Assembly: GCF_000336675.1 (NCBI RefSeq)
Contig: NZ_AOMB01000042.1
Coordinates: 66,938 to 111,360, forward strand
From: Halococcus hamelinensis 100A6
GTDB lineage: Archaea > Halobacteriota > Halobacteria > Halobacteriales > Halococcaceae
DNA length: 44,423 nucleotides
Direction: 5' to 3'
The notes beneath the pieces are model-generated. The model searched no databases. It was not told where the DNA came from and worked only from the letters and a program-made list of their open reading frames with translations. Shown piece by piece: positions 8,294-17,800 of this stretch; positions within the stretch are counted from its first letter, which is position 1, and the number at the start of each line of letters is the position of its first letter. The position numbers and the translations under genes are program-made.

Positions 8294-10299
8294 TCCGATC
8301 CCTCCGTGAGCACCGCGGTGCCGTCGGGGTCGACACGTGCTTCCCAGTTCGGGGGAAGGACGACCGTGCTCTCGTCCTGTTCGAGCACGGCGGGGCCCGC
8401 CACCGTCTCGCCCGGCGGCAGGCGTTCGCGGTCGTAGATCTTCGTTCGCCGTGCGCCGTCGGCGAAGTGGGCTTCGCGTTCGTCGACCAGCGCGTCGCCG
8501 GGGGCGTCGTAGGCGACGGCCGGGTCGGCGCGTTCGACGGCCGCCTCGACCCGGAGGTTCACGAGGTCCACGGTCTCGTCCATCCGGTAGCCGTAGGTCG
8601 TCTCGTGGGCGGCGTGGAACCGACGGGCCACCGCCTCGGGGTCGAACGGCCGGTCGGCGGACACGGTCAGTTCGAAGCTCTGGCCGGCGTATCGGAGGTC
8701 GGCGCGGCGGGTGAGGACGGCCGAGGCGGGGTCGCTGCAGTCCTCGCGCACGGCGGCTTCGAGGTCTTCGTAGGCCGTGTCGACTGCCGAAACGTCGGCC
8801 GCCGCGAGCGACTCCCGGTGGGTGCGAACGGCGTCGTGTTTCTCGTCGGCCGCGAGCAGGCCGAACGCCGAGAGGACGCCGCAGGCCCGCGGGACGACCA
8901 CCGTCGAGATGTCGAGGCGGTCGGCGAGCGCCGCGGCGTGCATCGGGCCCGCGCCGCCGAAGGCCACGAGGCCGAAATTTCGGGGATCGTGGCCGCGTTC
9001 GAGCGTGACCGCGCGGATGGCCCGGGTCATGGTCGCGTTGGCGACGCGGTAGACCCCGCGGGCGGCGTCGAGCGGGCCATCTAGATCCGCTTCGTCGGCG
9101 AGGTCGGCGAGCGCGTCGCGGGCGGCCTCGACGTCGATTTCGAGCTCGCCGCCGAGGGTCGTGCTCGACCCGATGAAGCCGAGGACGACGTTGGCGTCGG
9201 TCACGGTGGGGTCGGTCCCACCCTGGCCGTAGCACACGGGACCGGGATCCGCGCCGGCCGACTCGGGGCCGACCCGGAGCGCGCCGCCGGCGTCGACCCA
9301 GCCGATGCTCCCGCCCCCCGCGCCGACGGTGGTGACGTCGACCATCGGGGTGCTGACGGGATAGTCGCCGATGACCGCGTCGGTCGTACGCTCGACCTCG
9401 CCCTCGCGGACGAGGCTCACGTCGCTCGACGTGCCGCCCATGTCGAAGGTGACGAGCCCGGCGTGGTCGCGGTCGGTCGCGCCGCCGACGCTGGCGCGCG
9501 CGCCGACGACCCCGGCAGCGGGGCCGGAGAGACAGGTCCGCACGGCGTGCTCCCTGACCGTCACGGCGTCGGTGATGCCGCCGTTGGCCTGCATCACGGT
9601 CGGTTCCGGCACGCCCGCCTCCGCCGCGCGCTCGACCAGCCGGCCGATGTAGGCGTCGATGGCGGGGGTGACGTAGGCGTCGGCGACGGTGGTCGACGTC
9701 CGCTCGTACTCGCGGAACTCGGCCAGGACCTCGTGGGAAGTCGAGATGGGGACGTCGAGTTCGGTTTCGAGCACGTCGGCGACGGTCGTTTCGTTGTCGG
9801 GGTGGGCGTAGGCGTGGAGGAGACAGACCGCGACCGCCTCCGCATCGCTGTCCTCGATCCGACGGGCGACGTTGCGGACGGAATCCGGGTCGACCTTCCG
9901 CTCGATCCCGTCCGTCGTCGCGCGCTCGTCGACCGTAAACCGGCGGCGACGCGGCACCAGCGGGGCGGGTTTCTCGGCGTCGAGGTCGTAGAGCGAGGGT
10001 CTGTTCTGCCGACCGATCTCGAGCACGTCGCGGAACCCCTCGGTCGTCACGAGCGCCGTCCGCGCGCCATTCCCTTCGAGCAGCGCGTTGACCGAGACGG
10101 TCATCGCGTGGGCGAAGTCGTCGATCCCGTCGGGGTCGACGGCCGCCCGCTCGCAGGCCTTCTCGATGCCGTCCATCACGCCGACGCTCTGGTCGCCCGT
10201 GCTCGGGACCTTCGCGGTGACGAGGTCGTCCCCACGGAGGAGCACGACGTCGGTGAACGTCCCGCCGACGTCGACGCCGACGGTGGTTTTCCCACTCAC
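8290..10299 (-). CDS. hyuA: Hydantoinase / 5-oxoprolinase A subunit
   Basis: A 669-residue HyuA-family protein. The N-terminus TTVGVDVGGTFTDVVLL is the actin-like ATPase phosphate-1 loop. Further along are TFDMGGTSSDVSLV, VTTVGAGGGSIGWVD, and LVAFGGAGPMHAAALA near residue 440, all characteristic. It supplies the ATP-binding half of the heteromeric amide-ring hydrolase with HyuB. The start is GTG at 10299, immediately after the stop of the transporter gene, so the four genes are almost certainly one transcript. The exact substrate (hydantoin, N-methylhydantoin, oxoproline or another lactam) cannot be read from the sequence. Confidence 0.9.
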   Translation of the reverse strand: MSGKTTVGVDVGGTFTDVVLLRGDDLVTAKVPSTGDQSVGVMDGIEKACERAAVDPDGIDDFAHAMTVSVNALLEGNGARTALVTTEGFRDVLEIGRQNRPSLYDLDAEKPAPLVPRRRRFTVDERATTDGIERKVDPDSVRNVARRIEDSDAEAVAVCLLHAYAHPDNETTVADVLETELDVPISTSHEVLAEFREYERTSTTVADAYVTPAIDAYIGRLVERAAEAGVPEPTVMQANGGITDAVTVREHAVRTCLSGPAAGVVGARASVGGATDRDHAGLVTFDMGGTSSDVSLVREGEVERTTDAVIGDYPVSTPMVDVTTVGAGGGSIGWVDAGGALRVGPESAGADPGPVCYGQGGTDPTVTDANVVLGFIGSSTTLGGELEIDVEAARDALADLADEADLDGPLDAARGVYRVANATMTRAIRAVTLERGHDPRNFGLVAFGGAGPMHAAALADRLDISTVVVPRACGVLSAFGLLAADEKHDAVRTHRESLAAADVSAVDTAYEDLEAAVREDCSDPASAVLTRRADLRYAGQSFELTVSADRPFDPEAVARRFHAAHETTYGYRMDETVDLVNLRVEAAVERADPAVAYDAPGDALVDEREAHFADGARRTKIYDRERLPPGETVAGPAVLEQDESTVVLPPNWEARVDPDGTAVLTEGSE

Positions 10300-11508
10300 T
10301 CAGATCACCCCCACGATCGAGAGCAGGCTGCGGACCCCGAGCCAGACGACGACCAGGGTCACCAGCGCGCCGAGGGCGTTCTGCACGGTCGTGTTGACGT
10401 ACTCGCCCAGCGTGTCGCGGTCGTTCATCACGAGGATGAGGAAGAGCGCGATGATAGGAAGGAGGATACCGTTCGCGACCTGGGCGAAGAGGATGGCCTC
10501 GACGGGGCTGTAATCCAGCGCCGAGAAGACGACGCCGACGCCGAGGATCGCGACCCAGACCGCCCGGAACCGTGTGGACTTGAGGTCGCCCTCCCAGCCG
10601 AGCGCGCCGGCGGTGGCGTACGCGCCGGCCAGCGGGGCCGTCGTCGCGCTGGTGAAGCCCGCGGCGAAGAGGCCGATACTGAAGAACACCTGCGCGTAGG
10701 TGCCCGCGACGGGTTCGAGCTGTTCGGCCATCCGACCGACGTCGGAGATCTCGGTCCCGACGGGGAAGACCGCCGCGGCGGTCACGAGGATCGAGAGCGT
10801 GATCAGCCCGCCGACCACGATCGAGAGGATAGTATCGGTACGGCACTCGGTGAGGTCCTCCGGGCCGCTCCAGCGCTCCTGGACGCTGCTGGCGTGGAGG
10901 AAGAGGTTGTAGCTCACGACGGTCGTCCCGATGAGGCCGGTGATGAGGAAGGCCGACCCCTGTGGGACCGAGGGGACGAACCCGGCCGCTATCGCGCCGA
11001 GGTCCGGGCCGATGAGGATCGCGTCGATGAGAAAGGAGACCCCCATGACCGCCACGAGCGCGACGAGTGCCCGCTCGATGAGTTCGTATCGACCGGTCCA
11101 GAGCAACGCGGCGGCGACGAGCCCCATGAGCGGCCCCCATATCGACGCGCTGACGCCGGTCACGGTTTCGAGCCCGGCTGCACCGCCGAGGATGTTTCCG
11201 GTCTCGTAGGCCGCGGTGCCGATGCCGATGGCGCTGACGACGAGCGCGACGCTCGCGTAGCGCAGCGCCGGTGAATCGAAGCGGTTCCGGAGCGCCTCGC
11301 CGAGCCCTTCGCGCGAGACCAGTCCCAGCCGGGCGCTCATCTCCTGGAGGACGATGGTGGCGACAACGGAGAAGACGATCGTCCAGATCAGCGCATAGCC
11401 GTAGGCCGCGCCCGTCACGCTCGCGGTCGTCACGGTGCCGGGCCCGATGAAGGCCGCCGCGACCATCGCGCCCGGTCCGACCGAGCGGATCCGGTCGACC
11501 AGCGTCAC
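10300..11508 (-). CDS. Nramp-fold transporter lacking canonical metal ligands
   Basis: A membrane protein of about 402 residues with 11 or so helices and Nramp (SLC11) family features. The TM1 loop, DPGN in metal-transporting members, is GPGT here (residues 22-25). The TM6 motif, MPHN in the family, is VSYN (198-201), although flanking residues align well (GTTVVSYNLFLH). The Asp, Asn and Met that bind Mn/Fe are therefore all absent. Its stop abuts hyuA, so an organic substrate of the pathway or another cation is more likely than Mn or Fe. I chose GTG at 11508 because a TTATCC box near 11555 would start transcripts inside the longer frame, which begins with ATG at 11583 and has a head unlike the family. 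Confidence 0.82.
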   Translation of the reverse strand: MTLVDRIRSVGPGAMVAAAFIGPGTVTTASVTGAAYGYALIWTIVFSVVATIVLQEMSARLGLVSREGLGEALRNRFDSPALRYASVALVVSAIGIGTAAYETGNILGGAAGLETVTGVSASIWGPLMGLVAAALLWTGRYELIERALVALVAVMGVSFLIDAILIGPDLGAIAAGFVPSVPQGSAFLITGLIGTTVVSYNLFLHASSVQERWSGPEDLTECRTDTILSIVVGGLITLSILVTAAAVFPVGTEISDVGRMAEQLEPVAGTYAQVFFSIGLFAAGFTSATTAPLAGAYATAGALGWEGDLKSTRFRAVWVAILGVGVVFSALDYSPVEAILFAQVANGILLPIIALFLILVMNDRDTLGEYVNTTVQNALGALVTLVVVWLGVRSLLSIVGVI

Positions 11509-11677
11509 TGTGTACCCCGTTCGTGTGTCATGCTCACACGAGGCTCGCTCGTGGGGATAAGGGTTGTTATGAGGGGTGTGCATCGACGACGTGTCCCCTA
11601 TGATCGGATGTGAAGCGAGACGTGCGGACCGTCCAGTTCGAACGGTCTCGTGGGGAGTCGTCCGGGAAGGTGCACCG

Positions 11678-12235
11678 TCAGGACGATCCGACCGAGCGCT
11701 CCGTGATGAGCACCTTCGAGACGCTCTCCTCGATGTCGAGTTCGACGGGGAGGTCGCGGACGCTTCGCTCGATGAAGCGCATCATGAACCACCGGAGCGA
11801 CGCGGAGGGGAAGACGACGTGGTAGGTGTCGCCCTCGGCGGCGCGAACCGAGACGAACCCACAGAACGAGAGCCAGTCCAGGAGGTCGCCGACGGTCTCG
11901 AACCGCTCGGCGTACTCGCGGGCGTGGTAGTCGGCGACGGTGTCGGCGGCCTCGACGAAGGCCGGGTCCGGCTCCCCCGACCCGTCCTCGACGTACTCGA
12001 GAAAGCAGTGCAGGAAGTCCACGTCGAGCAGGACGTGTTCGCCGCTCGCGAGCATCCGGTGGTAGGCCGCGAGGTTCGGCCCGGCGTCGGTCGTCGCGGC
12101 GTCGACGTTCGCGGCGTAGAAGTCGAGCGCTCTGCGGACCACCTCGCTCCGGCCCGCCCCGGTGTGGTCGAGGAGGGTGTCGAGCGCCGCCGCTGCGTCG
12201 TCGTCGAGCGAGACGGTCACTCGGTCGGTCGGCAT
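11678..12235 (-). CDS. Ribbon-helix-helix transcriptional regulator
   Basis: A 185-residue protein. Residues 1-46 (RVTVSLDDDAAAALDTLLDHTGAGRSEVVRRAL) form a CopG/MetJ-type ribbon-helix-helix DNA-binding domain. The remaining about 140 residues are a helical domain with FVEAADTVADYHAREYAERF and a Phe/Trp/Met-rich end (LRWFMMRFIE). I recall this layout from haloarchaeal RHH regulators with a C-terminal sensor or oligomer domain. It sits 169 bp upstream of the transporter on the same strand, so it may regulate, and possibly lead, the hydantoinase operon. That is inferred from position only. The VTT gene diverges from it. Confidence 0.8.
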   Translation of the reverse strand: MPTDRVTVSLDDDAAAALDTLLDHTGAGRSEVVRRALDFYAANVDAATTDAGPNLAAYHRMLASGEHVLLDVDFLHCFLEYVEDGSGEPDPAFVEAADTVADYHAREYAERFETVGDLLDWLSFCGFVSVRAAEGDTYHVVFPSASLRWFMMRFIERSVRDLPVELDIEESVSKVLITERSVGSS

Positions 12236-12340
12236 AGCGAAGAAGGGAGGCTGGACGGGGAATAGTTGACGCTCGATCCCTCGAGAGTCCGTGGACGTCC
12301 GACCGCAACACGCATACTCGGCGGTCGCACGATATCGGAC

Positions 12341-13006
12341 GTGTCACGCGTTCCCCGGTGGGCGGTCGGCGCGGCGGTCGTCGGGTCGGTCGTGGCGCTC
12401 GCGGCGGTGGTGGTCTCGCCCGACGCGGTGCTCGCGTGGGTGGCGACACTCCGGGCGGATCCACTGCTGTTCGGGCTCGCCGTGGTGGCGCTCTACACCG
12501 TGCGCCCCGTCGTCGCGTGGCCGCTGAGCCTCTGTTCGGCGGTCGTGGGCTACGGCTTCGGCCTCGTGGGACTGCCGTTCGCGCTCGCGTGCGTCTGCCT
12601 CTCGTGTCTGCCGGCCTACGCGCTCGGACGCACCGCCGACAACGGGTCGGGCTTGCTCGATCGGGTCGGCAGCGCCGGCGAACGCTTCTTCGAACGCACG
12701 GGCGGCGTTCGCGGGGTGGTCGCGGCGCGCCTCGCGCCGCTGCCCGCCGAACCCGTCTCGTTCGGGGCGGGCGTCTCGGGCATCGGGCTCCGGGCCTATC
12801 TCGTCGGCACGTTGCTCGGCGAGACCCCGTGGACGGCCGCGGCCGTGCTCGCGGGCGGTTCGGTCTCACGGCTCGCCGTCGAGGGGGTCGGGGGCGTCGG
12901 AATGGAGTTCGTCGCCGCGGCGGTCGCGGTGGCCGGGCTACTGCTCGCGGGGCCGGCCTACGACCACTTTCGAGAACGTTACCAGAACGTGTCCGAGCAG
13001 TCGTAG
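12341..13006 (+). CDS. VTT-domain (TVP38/TMEM64, DedA-like) membrane protein
   Basis: A 221-residue integral membrane protein with about five hydrophobic helices. YTVRPVVAWPLSLCSAVVGYGFG and RLAPLPAEPVSFGAGVSGI (around residue 135) match the VTT/SNARE-associated core, including the re-entrant loop and the conserved Arg-Pro region. Homologues act in phospholipid translocation and membrane homeostasis, with few known substrates in archaea. I chose GTG at 12341 (VSRVPRWAVGAAVV). An in-frame TTG at 12266 adds 25 residues unlike the family. The 3' end overlaps the convergent zinc-microprotein gene by 28 bp. Confidence 0.8.
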   Translation: MSRVPRWAVGAAVVGSVVALAAVVVSPDAVLAWVATLRADPLLFGLAVVALYTVRPVVAWPLSLCSAVVGYGFGLVGLPFALACVCLSCLPAYALGRTADNGSGLLDRVGSAGERFFERTGGVRGVVAARLAPLPAEPVSFGAGVSGIGLRAYLVGTLLGETPWTAAAVLAGGSVSRLAVEGVGGVGMEFVAAAVAVAGLLLAGPAYDHFRERYQNVSEQS

Positions 13007-13119
13007 ACCACGCCGTGGCGCGGGCAGACGTACTCGCAGTGACGGTGTTCCATCGCGGCTCCACAGGCCGGACACGGGCGGCCGCGCGTGGACTCGATTC
13101 CGTCGGTCGTCTCGTGCAT
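12979..13119 (-). CDS. Zinc-finger microprotein, 46 residues (HVO_2523-like)
   Basis: ATG at 13119 opens a clean 46-codon frame ending in TAA. Its product has two Cys pairs and extra His/Cys residues: CPACG at residues 16-20, then HRHCEYVCPRHG, and ends VVYDCSDTFW. The spacing gives one, perhaps two, zinc knuckles of the CPxCG-related group common in haloarchaea. From memory it matches the HVO_2523 family. It is short enough to be missed by gene callers. Its tail overlaps the convergent VTT gene by 28 bp. Function is unknown; relatives have been linked to regulation and stress phenotypes. Confidence 0.8.
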   Translation of the reverse strand: MHETTDGIESTRGRPCPACGAAMEHRHCEYVCPRHGVVYDCSDTFW

Positions 13120-13212
13120 ACCTCGGGGATCCGGGCGGCGTGCCTAAGCCTTTCTCCGCGGAGCGACGAATTGGGTGGGAATACGGCCAAGCTTCATTCC
13201 GCCGAGGAACCC

Positions 13213-14841
13213 ATGGAAGCCATGAGCGAATCGCAACGCGGGTCGGTGGTCCTTTCGGTACTGACGGCACTGCTCGCAGGCGTCGCAGGAGTGGCCGGGT
13301 CGTACGCGCTCGCGGGCTACTCGGAGTCGTTCGTCGCCGCACCGGTGACGTCGGTCGTGACCCAGAACGCGCCGGGCGTGCTCCTCCAGTTCGCGATCGG
13401 ACCGCTGACCACTATCGGCACCCAGATCGGGATCGAACACCTCGGCCAGCAGGCCAACCTCGTGCTGGCGGTCGGGCTCGGCGTCCTGCTGTTCGCCTGC
13501 CTCACGCTCGCGGCGCTCGCGACCGGCCGGCGATACGGGAACCGGTTCGTTCCCGTGGGGATCGCCGGGGTCCTCGTCTGGCTCGCGGCCGCCGTCCTCA
13601 CTGGTGCGCCGGTGACGGCGCTCGGGGCCGGTCTCGGGAGCGCGGTCGTGGTCGGCCTCGCGGGGCTCGCCGGGACGGCCGGCGGAACCAGCGAACCGGT
13701 CTCCGGCGGTCGTCGGTCGGTGCTCGGAAGCGTCGCGGGCGTGTTCGGCGTCGGCGTCCTCGGCTACCTCCTCGGGAGTCGTGGTGGGGGGAGTACGAGC
13801 GAGGCCGCCTCACAGGTCGAGATCGGCAACGAGAGCGAGGGCGGGAATCGGAACACCGCGGGCGGCAACGCGAGCGGTGGAAACGCGAGCAACGGGAGCG
13901 GTGGGGAGGGCGGCGGAAACGGTGGCCCGTCGGTTGGCGAGATGCTCTCGCTGGCGGAGTCGAAATCGCTCGGTATCGAGGGGCTCGAAGGACTGGTGAG
14001 CGGCGAGGACTTCTATCAGGTCGACATCAGCAACATCGACCCCGACGTGAACGCCGACGACTGGTCGCTGTCGGTGACCGGGGCGGTCGAGAACGAGGGG
14101 AAATTCACCTACGACGACATCACCGGAATGGCGTCGGAGAACCGCTTCGGCACGCTCCGGTGTGTCAGCGACGACCTCAACGGCAAGAGCATGGACAACG
14201 CGGTCTGGACCGGCGTGCCGATGGGGCGCGTGCTCGACGAGGCGGGGCTACAGGGTGAGTACGTGATGCTCCGGGCGGCCGACGACTACTACCAGGAGTT
14301 CCCCGTCGAGGCGCTCAGAACCGGCTTCCTCGCCTACGGCATGGACGGCGAGGTGCTTCCGCAGGCTCACGGCTACCCGGTCCGGGCGCTGATCCCCGGC
14401 CACTGGGGCGAGATCAACGTCAAGTGGCTCACGGGGATCGAAGTGCTCGACGACCCCGCGAAGGGCTTCTGGGAGAAGAAGGGCTGGCACGGCACCGGGC
14501 CCGTCAACACCGTCGCCAAGCTCCACGCCACCAACCGCCTCGACGACGGCCGGATCCAGGTCGGCGGCCACGCCTACGCCGGCACCCGCGGGATCGACAA
14601 CGTGGAAGTCTCGACCGACGGCGGGAACTCCTGGACCGACGCGACGCTCTCCGCGGTGCTCACCCCGAACCTCAACGGCGACGTCTGGCGACAGTGGGAG
14701 TACACCTACGACTCGCCGGGCGAGAGTCACGAGGTGGTGGTGCGCGCGACGGACGGCACCGGCACGCTCCAGCCGAAAAAGACGCAGAAACCGTTCCCGA
14801 GCGGGGCGACCGGTTGGGTCTCGAAGACGATCGACGGCTGA
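13213..14841 (+). CDS. Membrane-anchored sulfite-oxidase-fold molybdopterin oxidoreductase
   Basis: A 542-residue protein. Residues about 10-195 hold four to five transmembrane helices. Residues about 200-240 are a Gly/Asn/Ser-rich linker with several Asn-x-Ser/Thr sites, and the rest is an extracellular-type catalytic module. C317 in FGTLRCVSDDLNG is the Moco-ligating Cys of the sulfite oxidase family. YPVRALIPGHWGEINVKWLTGIE and the C-terminal Ig-like dimer domain (VEVSTDGGNSWTDA) follow. It would oxidise or reduce a small oxyanion or sulfoxide outside the membrane, passing electrons to the quinone pool or a cytochrome. The donor and substrate are unknown. ATG at 13213 was chosen; ATG at 13222 is equally possible. 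Confidence 0.85.
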   Translation: MEAMSESQRGSVVLSVLTALLAGVAGVAGSYALAGYSESFVAAPVTSVVTQNAPGVLLQFAIGPLTTIGTQIGIEHLGQQANLVLAVGLGVLLFACLTLAALATGRRYGNRFVPVGIAGVLVWLAAAVLTGAPVTALGAGLGSAVVVGLAGLAGTAGGTSEPVSGGRRSVLGSVAGVFGVGVLGYLLGSRGGGSTSEAASQVEIGNESEGGNRNTAGGNASGGNASNGSGGEGGGNGGPSVGEMLSLAESKSLGIEGLEGLVSGEDFYQVDISNIDPDVNADDWSLSVTGAVENEGKFTYDDITGMASENRFGTLRCVSDDLNGKSMDNAVWTGVPMGRVLDEAGLQGEYVMLRAADDYYQEFPVEALRTGFLAYGMDGEVLPQAHGYPVRALIPGHWGEINVKWLTGIEVLDDPAKGFWEKKGWHGTGPVNTVAKLHATNRLDDGRIQVGGHAYAGTRGIDNVEVSTDGGNSWTDATLSAVLTPNLNGDVWRQWEYTYDSPGESHEVVVRATDGTGTLQPKKTQKPFPSGATGWVSKTIDG

Positions 14842-14881
14842 GTTCGATTTCTTCAGCCGTCAGTATTGCACCGATTTCAGA

Positions 14882-17800
14882 TCAGCACTCCGACCAGCCG
14901 CAGGACTCGCACGTCTTGCAGCCCTCGGAGTAGTAGAGCGTGAACGAGCCACAGCTCGGACACTCGGGGCTCTCGCCGTTGTCGATGAGTTTCTGGGCGT
15001 CCGATTTGGTTCGGCCCCGGTCCGCGGAGCCCTCCTGGGTCGCGACCCCGCCGTCGGGTTCCGCACCGCTCGCCGCGCTCTCGTCGGCGATCTCGTCGAG
15101 GTTCGCCTGCTTGGGGTAGGCCTGCTCGATCTCGCCGTCGAGGTAGCGCCGCATCGCGGTGCCGATGGCGTCCGGGATCGACTGGATCTGCTCGCCCTTG
15201 TCCCAGGCGACCTTCGGACTTCGCGTGCCGTTGAGTTCGTCGGCGATCTCGACCGGGTCGACGCCCGACCGGAGCGCGGTCGAGATGACCTTCGCGAGCG
15301 CCTCGGTGAACGAGTTGGTGAACCCGCCGGAGTGGCCGATGTTGGCGAAGAGCTCGAACGCCCGTCCCTGGTTGTCCTCGTTGATGTTGACGTAGAGCTT
15401 GCCGTAGCCCGTGTCGATGCGCTGGGTCACGCCGTGGAGCACGTCGGGCCGGGGCTGCTTCTCGGCGTAGGCGGGCTCGGCGAGCCCGTCGAGGTCGGCG
15501 TCGAGCGCCGCCCGGACGTCCTCGTTGTCGAGGAACTCGGAGAGGCCGCCGAAGACCTCCTCGATCTGTTCGGCGATGACCGCCGCCGCCTCGTCCTCGT
15601 CGGCGAACTCGGCGTTGTCCGCACGGGTCGTGAGGACCTGCTTCGAACGCGTGCCGTCGCGGTAGACGGTGACGCCCTTCCCGCCGTTGTCGTAGATGTA
15701 GCGATAGACCTCGTCCATGTCCTCCTTCGAGGCGCTGTTCGGGAAGTTACAGGTCTTCGAGATGGCCGAGTCCACACCGGCCTGACAGGCACACTGGACC
15801 GCCGCGTGCTGTTTCCCGGTGAGGTCCGCGGTCACGACGAACAGCTCGCCGATGGCGTCCGGCACCGAATCGAGCCCCTCGACGCCGTCGAATTCGTTGC
15901 TACTCATCTGGTCCTGGGCCTCTCGTTTCACCGCGTCGACGTCGATGTCGTTGGCCTCTAGGACACGGAGGAAGTAGTCGTCGAACTCGACGAGCATCTC
16001 GTCGCCCTGGACGTCGTCGGAGACGTTCTTGTAGTAGGCGACGTTGTAGATGGGCTCACAACCGCCGGTGGTGTTGCCGACCATGCTCGTGGTGCCCGTC
16101 GGCGCGATGGTCGTCGTGTTGTGGTTGCGCATCGGGAACCCGTCGGCCCAGTCGTCGGCCGACTCCCCAGTTTGAGCCTCGAACCACTCGCGGTACTCGG
16201 TGGGGTTCGCGTACTTCGAGTCCGCCCAGTCGTCGAAGCTTCCACGAACTTCGGCGAGGTCGTGGGAGGCGGCCTTCGAGCCGTGGTTGATGTGGGTCAT
16301 GAGCTGGCGGGCGACCTCGTTGCCCTCCGCGGAGCCGTAGCGCACCCCCAACTGGATGTAGAGCTGGGCGAGGCCCATGACGCCGAGCCCGATCTTCCGC
16401 ATCTCGCGGACCTTCTGTTCGATCTTCGCCACCGGGAAGTCGCTCATCGTGACGACGTTCTCGAGGAAGCGAGTACCCAATTCGATGCGGCGATCGAACT
16501 CCTCGAAGTCGATGGCTTCCTCCAGATAGGCGTCCATCGCGGCCTCGTGGGAGTCGTACTCGGCCTCGTGCTCGGCCGACCAGACCCGCCAGTCGGGCGC
16601 GTCGCTCGCGGCGAGCGTCGAGAGGTTGATGTGGCCGAGGTTGCAGGCCTCGTACTCTTCGAGGGGCTGCTCCCCACACGGGTTCGTCGCGAGGATCTCG
16701 TGGTCGGGATGCTCCTCGACGTCGAACGAGTGCTCCTTGTTGACGCGTTCGAGGTAGATCACGCCGGGTTCGCCGTTCTGGTAGGCCCCGTCGACGATGT
16801 GCTCCCAGAGCGCCTCGGCGGGGATCGAGAGGACCTCGCCGACCTCGACGTGCTCGCCGAGGTCGTAGCACTCGTAGAGCTCCTTCGTCTCGGGCGTGGC
16901 GACGTGGGGTTCCTCGGTTCGGGGGTTCGTGAACGTGAACTCGCCGCCCTCCTTCAGCGCGTCCATGAAGTCGTCGGTGACACCCACGGAGATGTTGAAG
17001 TTCGAGAGGTGGCCCTCGACGGCGTTCCGGAGGTGTTTCGGGACTCTCCCCTCCTCGTCGATGAGTTCGCGGGCCTCTTCGAGCGCGTCGACGAACTGGG
17101 TGTGGGTGAAGTCGTCGGGGTCGTTGAGCCGCAGGGAGTGCGCGAGCGAGACGTCCTTGTTTTTCGCGTGGATGAACTGGATGACGTCCGGGTGGGAGAC
17201 GCGCATGACGCCCATCTGCGCGCCGCGGCGTGCGCCGCCCTGCGCGATGGTCTCGCACATCTGGTCGTAGGTCCGCATGAAGGTGATCGGGCCGGAGGCG
17301 ATCCCGCCCGTGCTCCCCACCGCGTCGCCGTAGGGCCGGAGCTTCCAGAACGCGTAGCCCATCCCGCCGCCCGACTGGAAGACCTGGGCGGCCTCTTTGG
17401 CCGTCTCGTGGATGTCGTCGATGTCGTCGCCCGGCGAGTCGACGAAGCAGGCGGAAAGCTGCTGGAGTTCGTCGCCGGCGTTCATCAGCGTCGGCGAGTT
17501 CGGCATGAACGAGAGGTGTTCCATTGAGTCCCGGAACGATTCGGCCGTCTCCTCGACGTGACTTCGAATCCCCTCGGGGAGGTCGGGAACGATGGTGTCG
17601 TAGGCGAACTTGTTGACGTTGTAGGCCGACAGCGCCGTCTCGGCCTCGGAGTCGGCGGTCGTGCCCGTGCCGAAGACCTCGCTCGCGAGCTCGTCGCGGC
17701 GCGGGTGGTCCGGTTTCAACTGGTCGGGCCGCACAGTAATATCGACGTCGCGCGCGTCGGCCTCGAAGACCGCCTCCGCGAGCGCGACGTTCTTCGCGAC

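Noticed and set aside
6599-11140. A 1513-codon minus-strand open frame upstream of and through hyuB
   Set aside because: Only the last 564 codons are HyuB; the rest is Arg/Gly/Pro-rich out-of-phase reading of hyuA and the transporter gene.
9463-11274. A 603-codon plus-strand frame opposite hyuA and the transporter
   Set aside because: Asp/Arg/Val-rich antisense of GC-rich genes; no domain, and the opposite strand is clearly coding.
12358-13212. N-terminal extension of the molybdoenzyme frame
   Set aside because: It is Arg/Gly-rich translation of the VTT gene in a second phase; the real start is near 13213.
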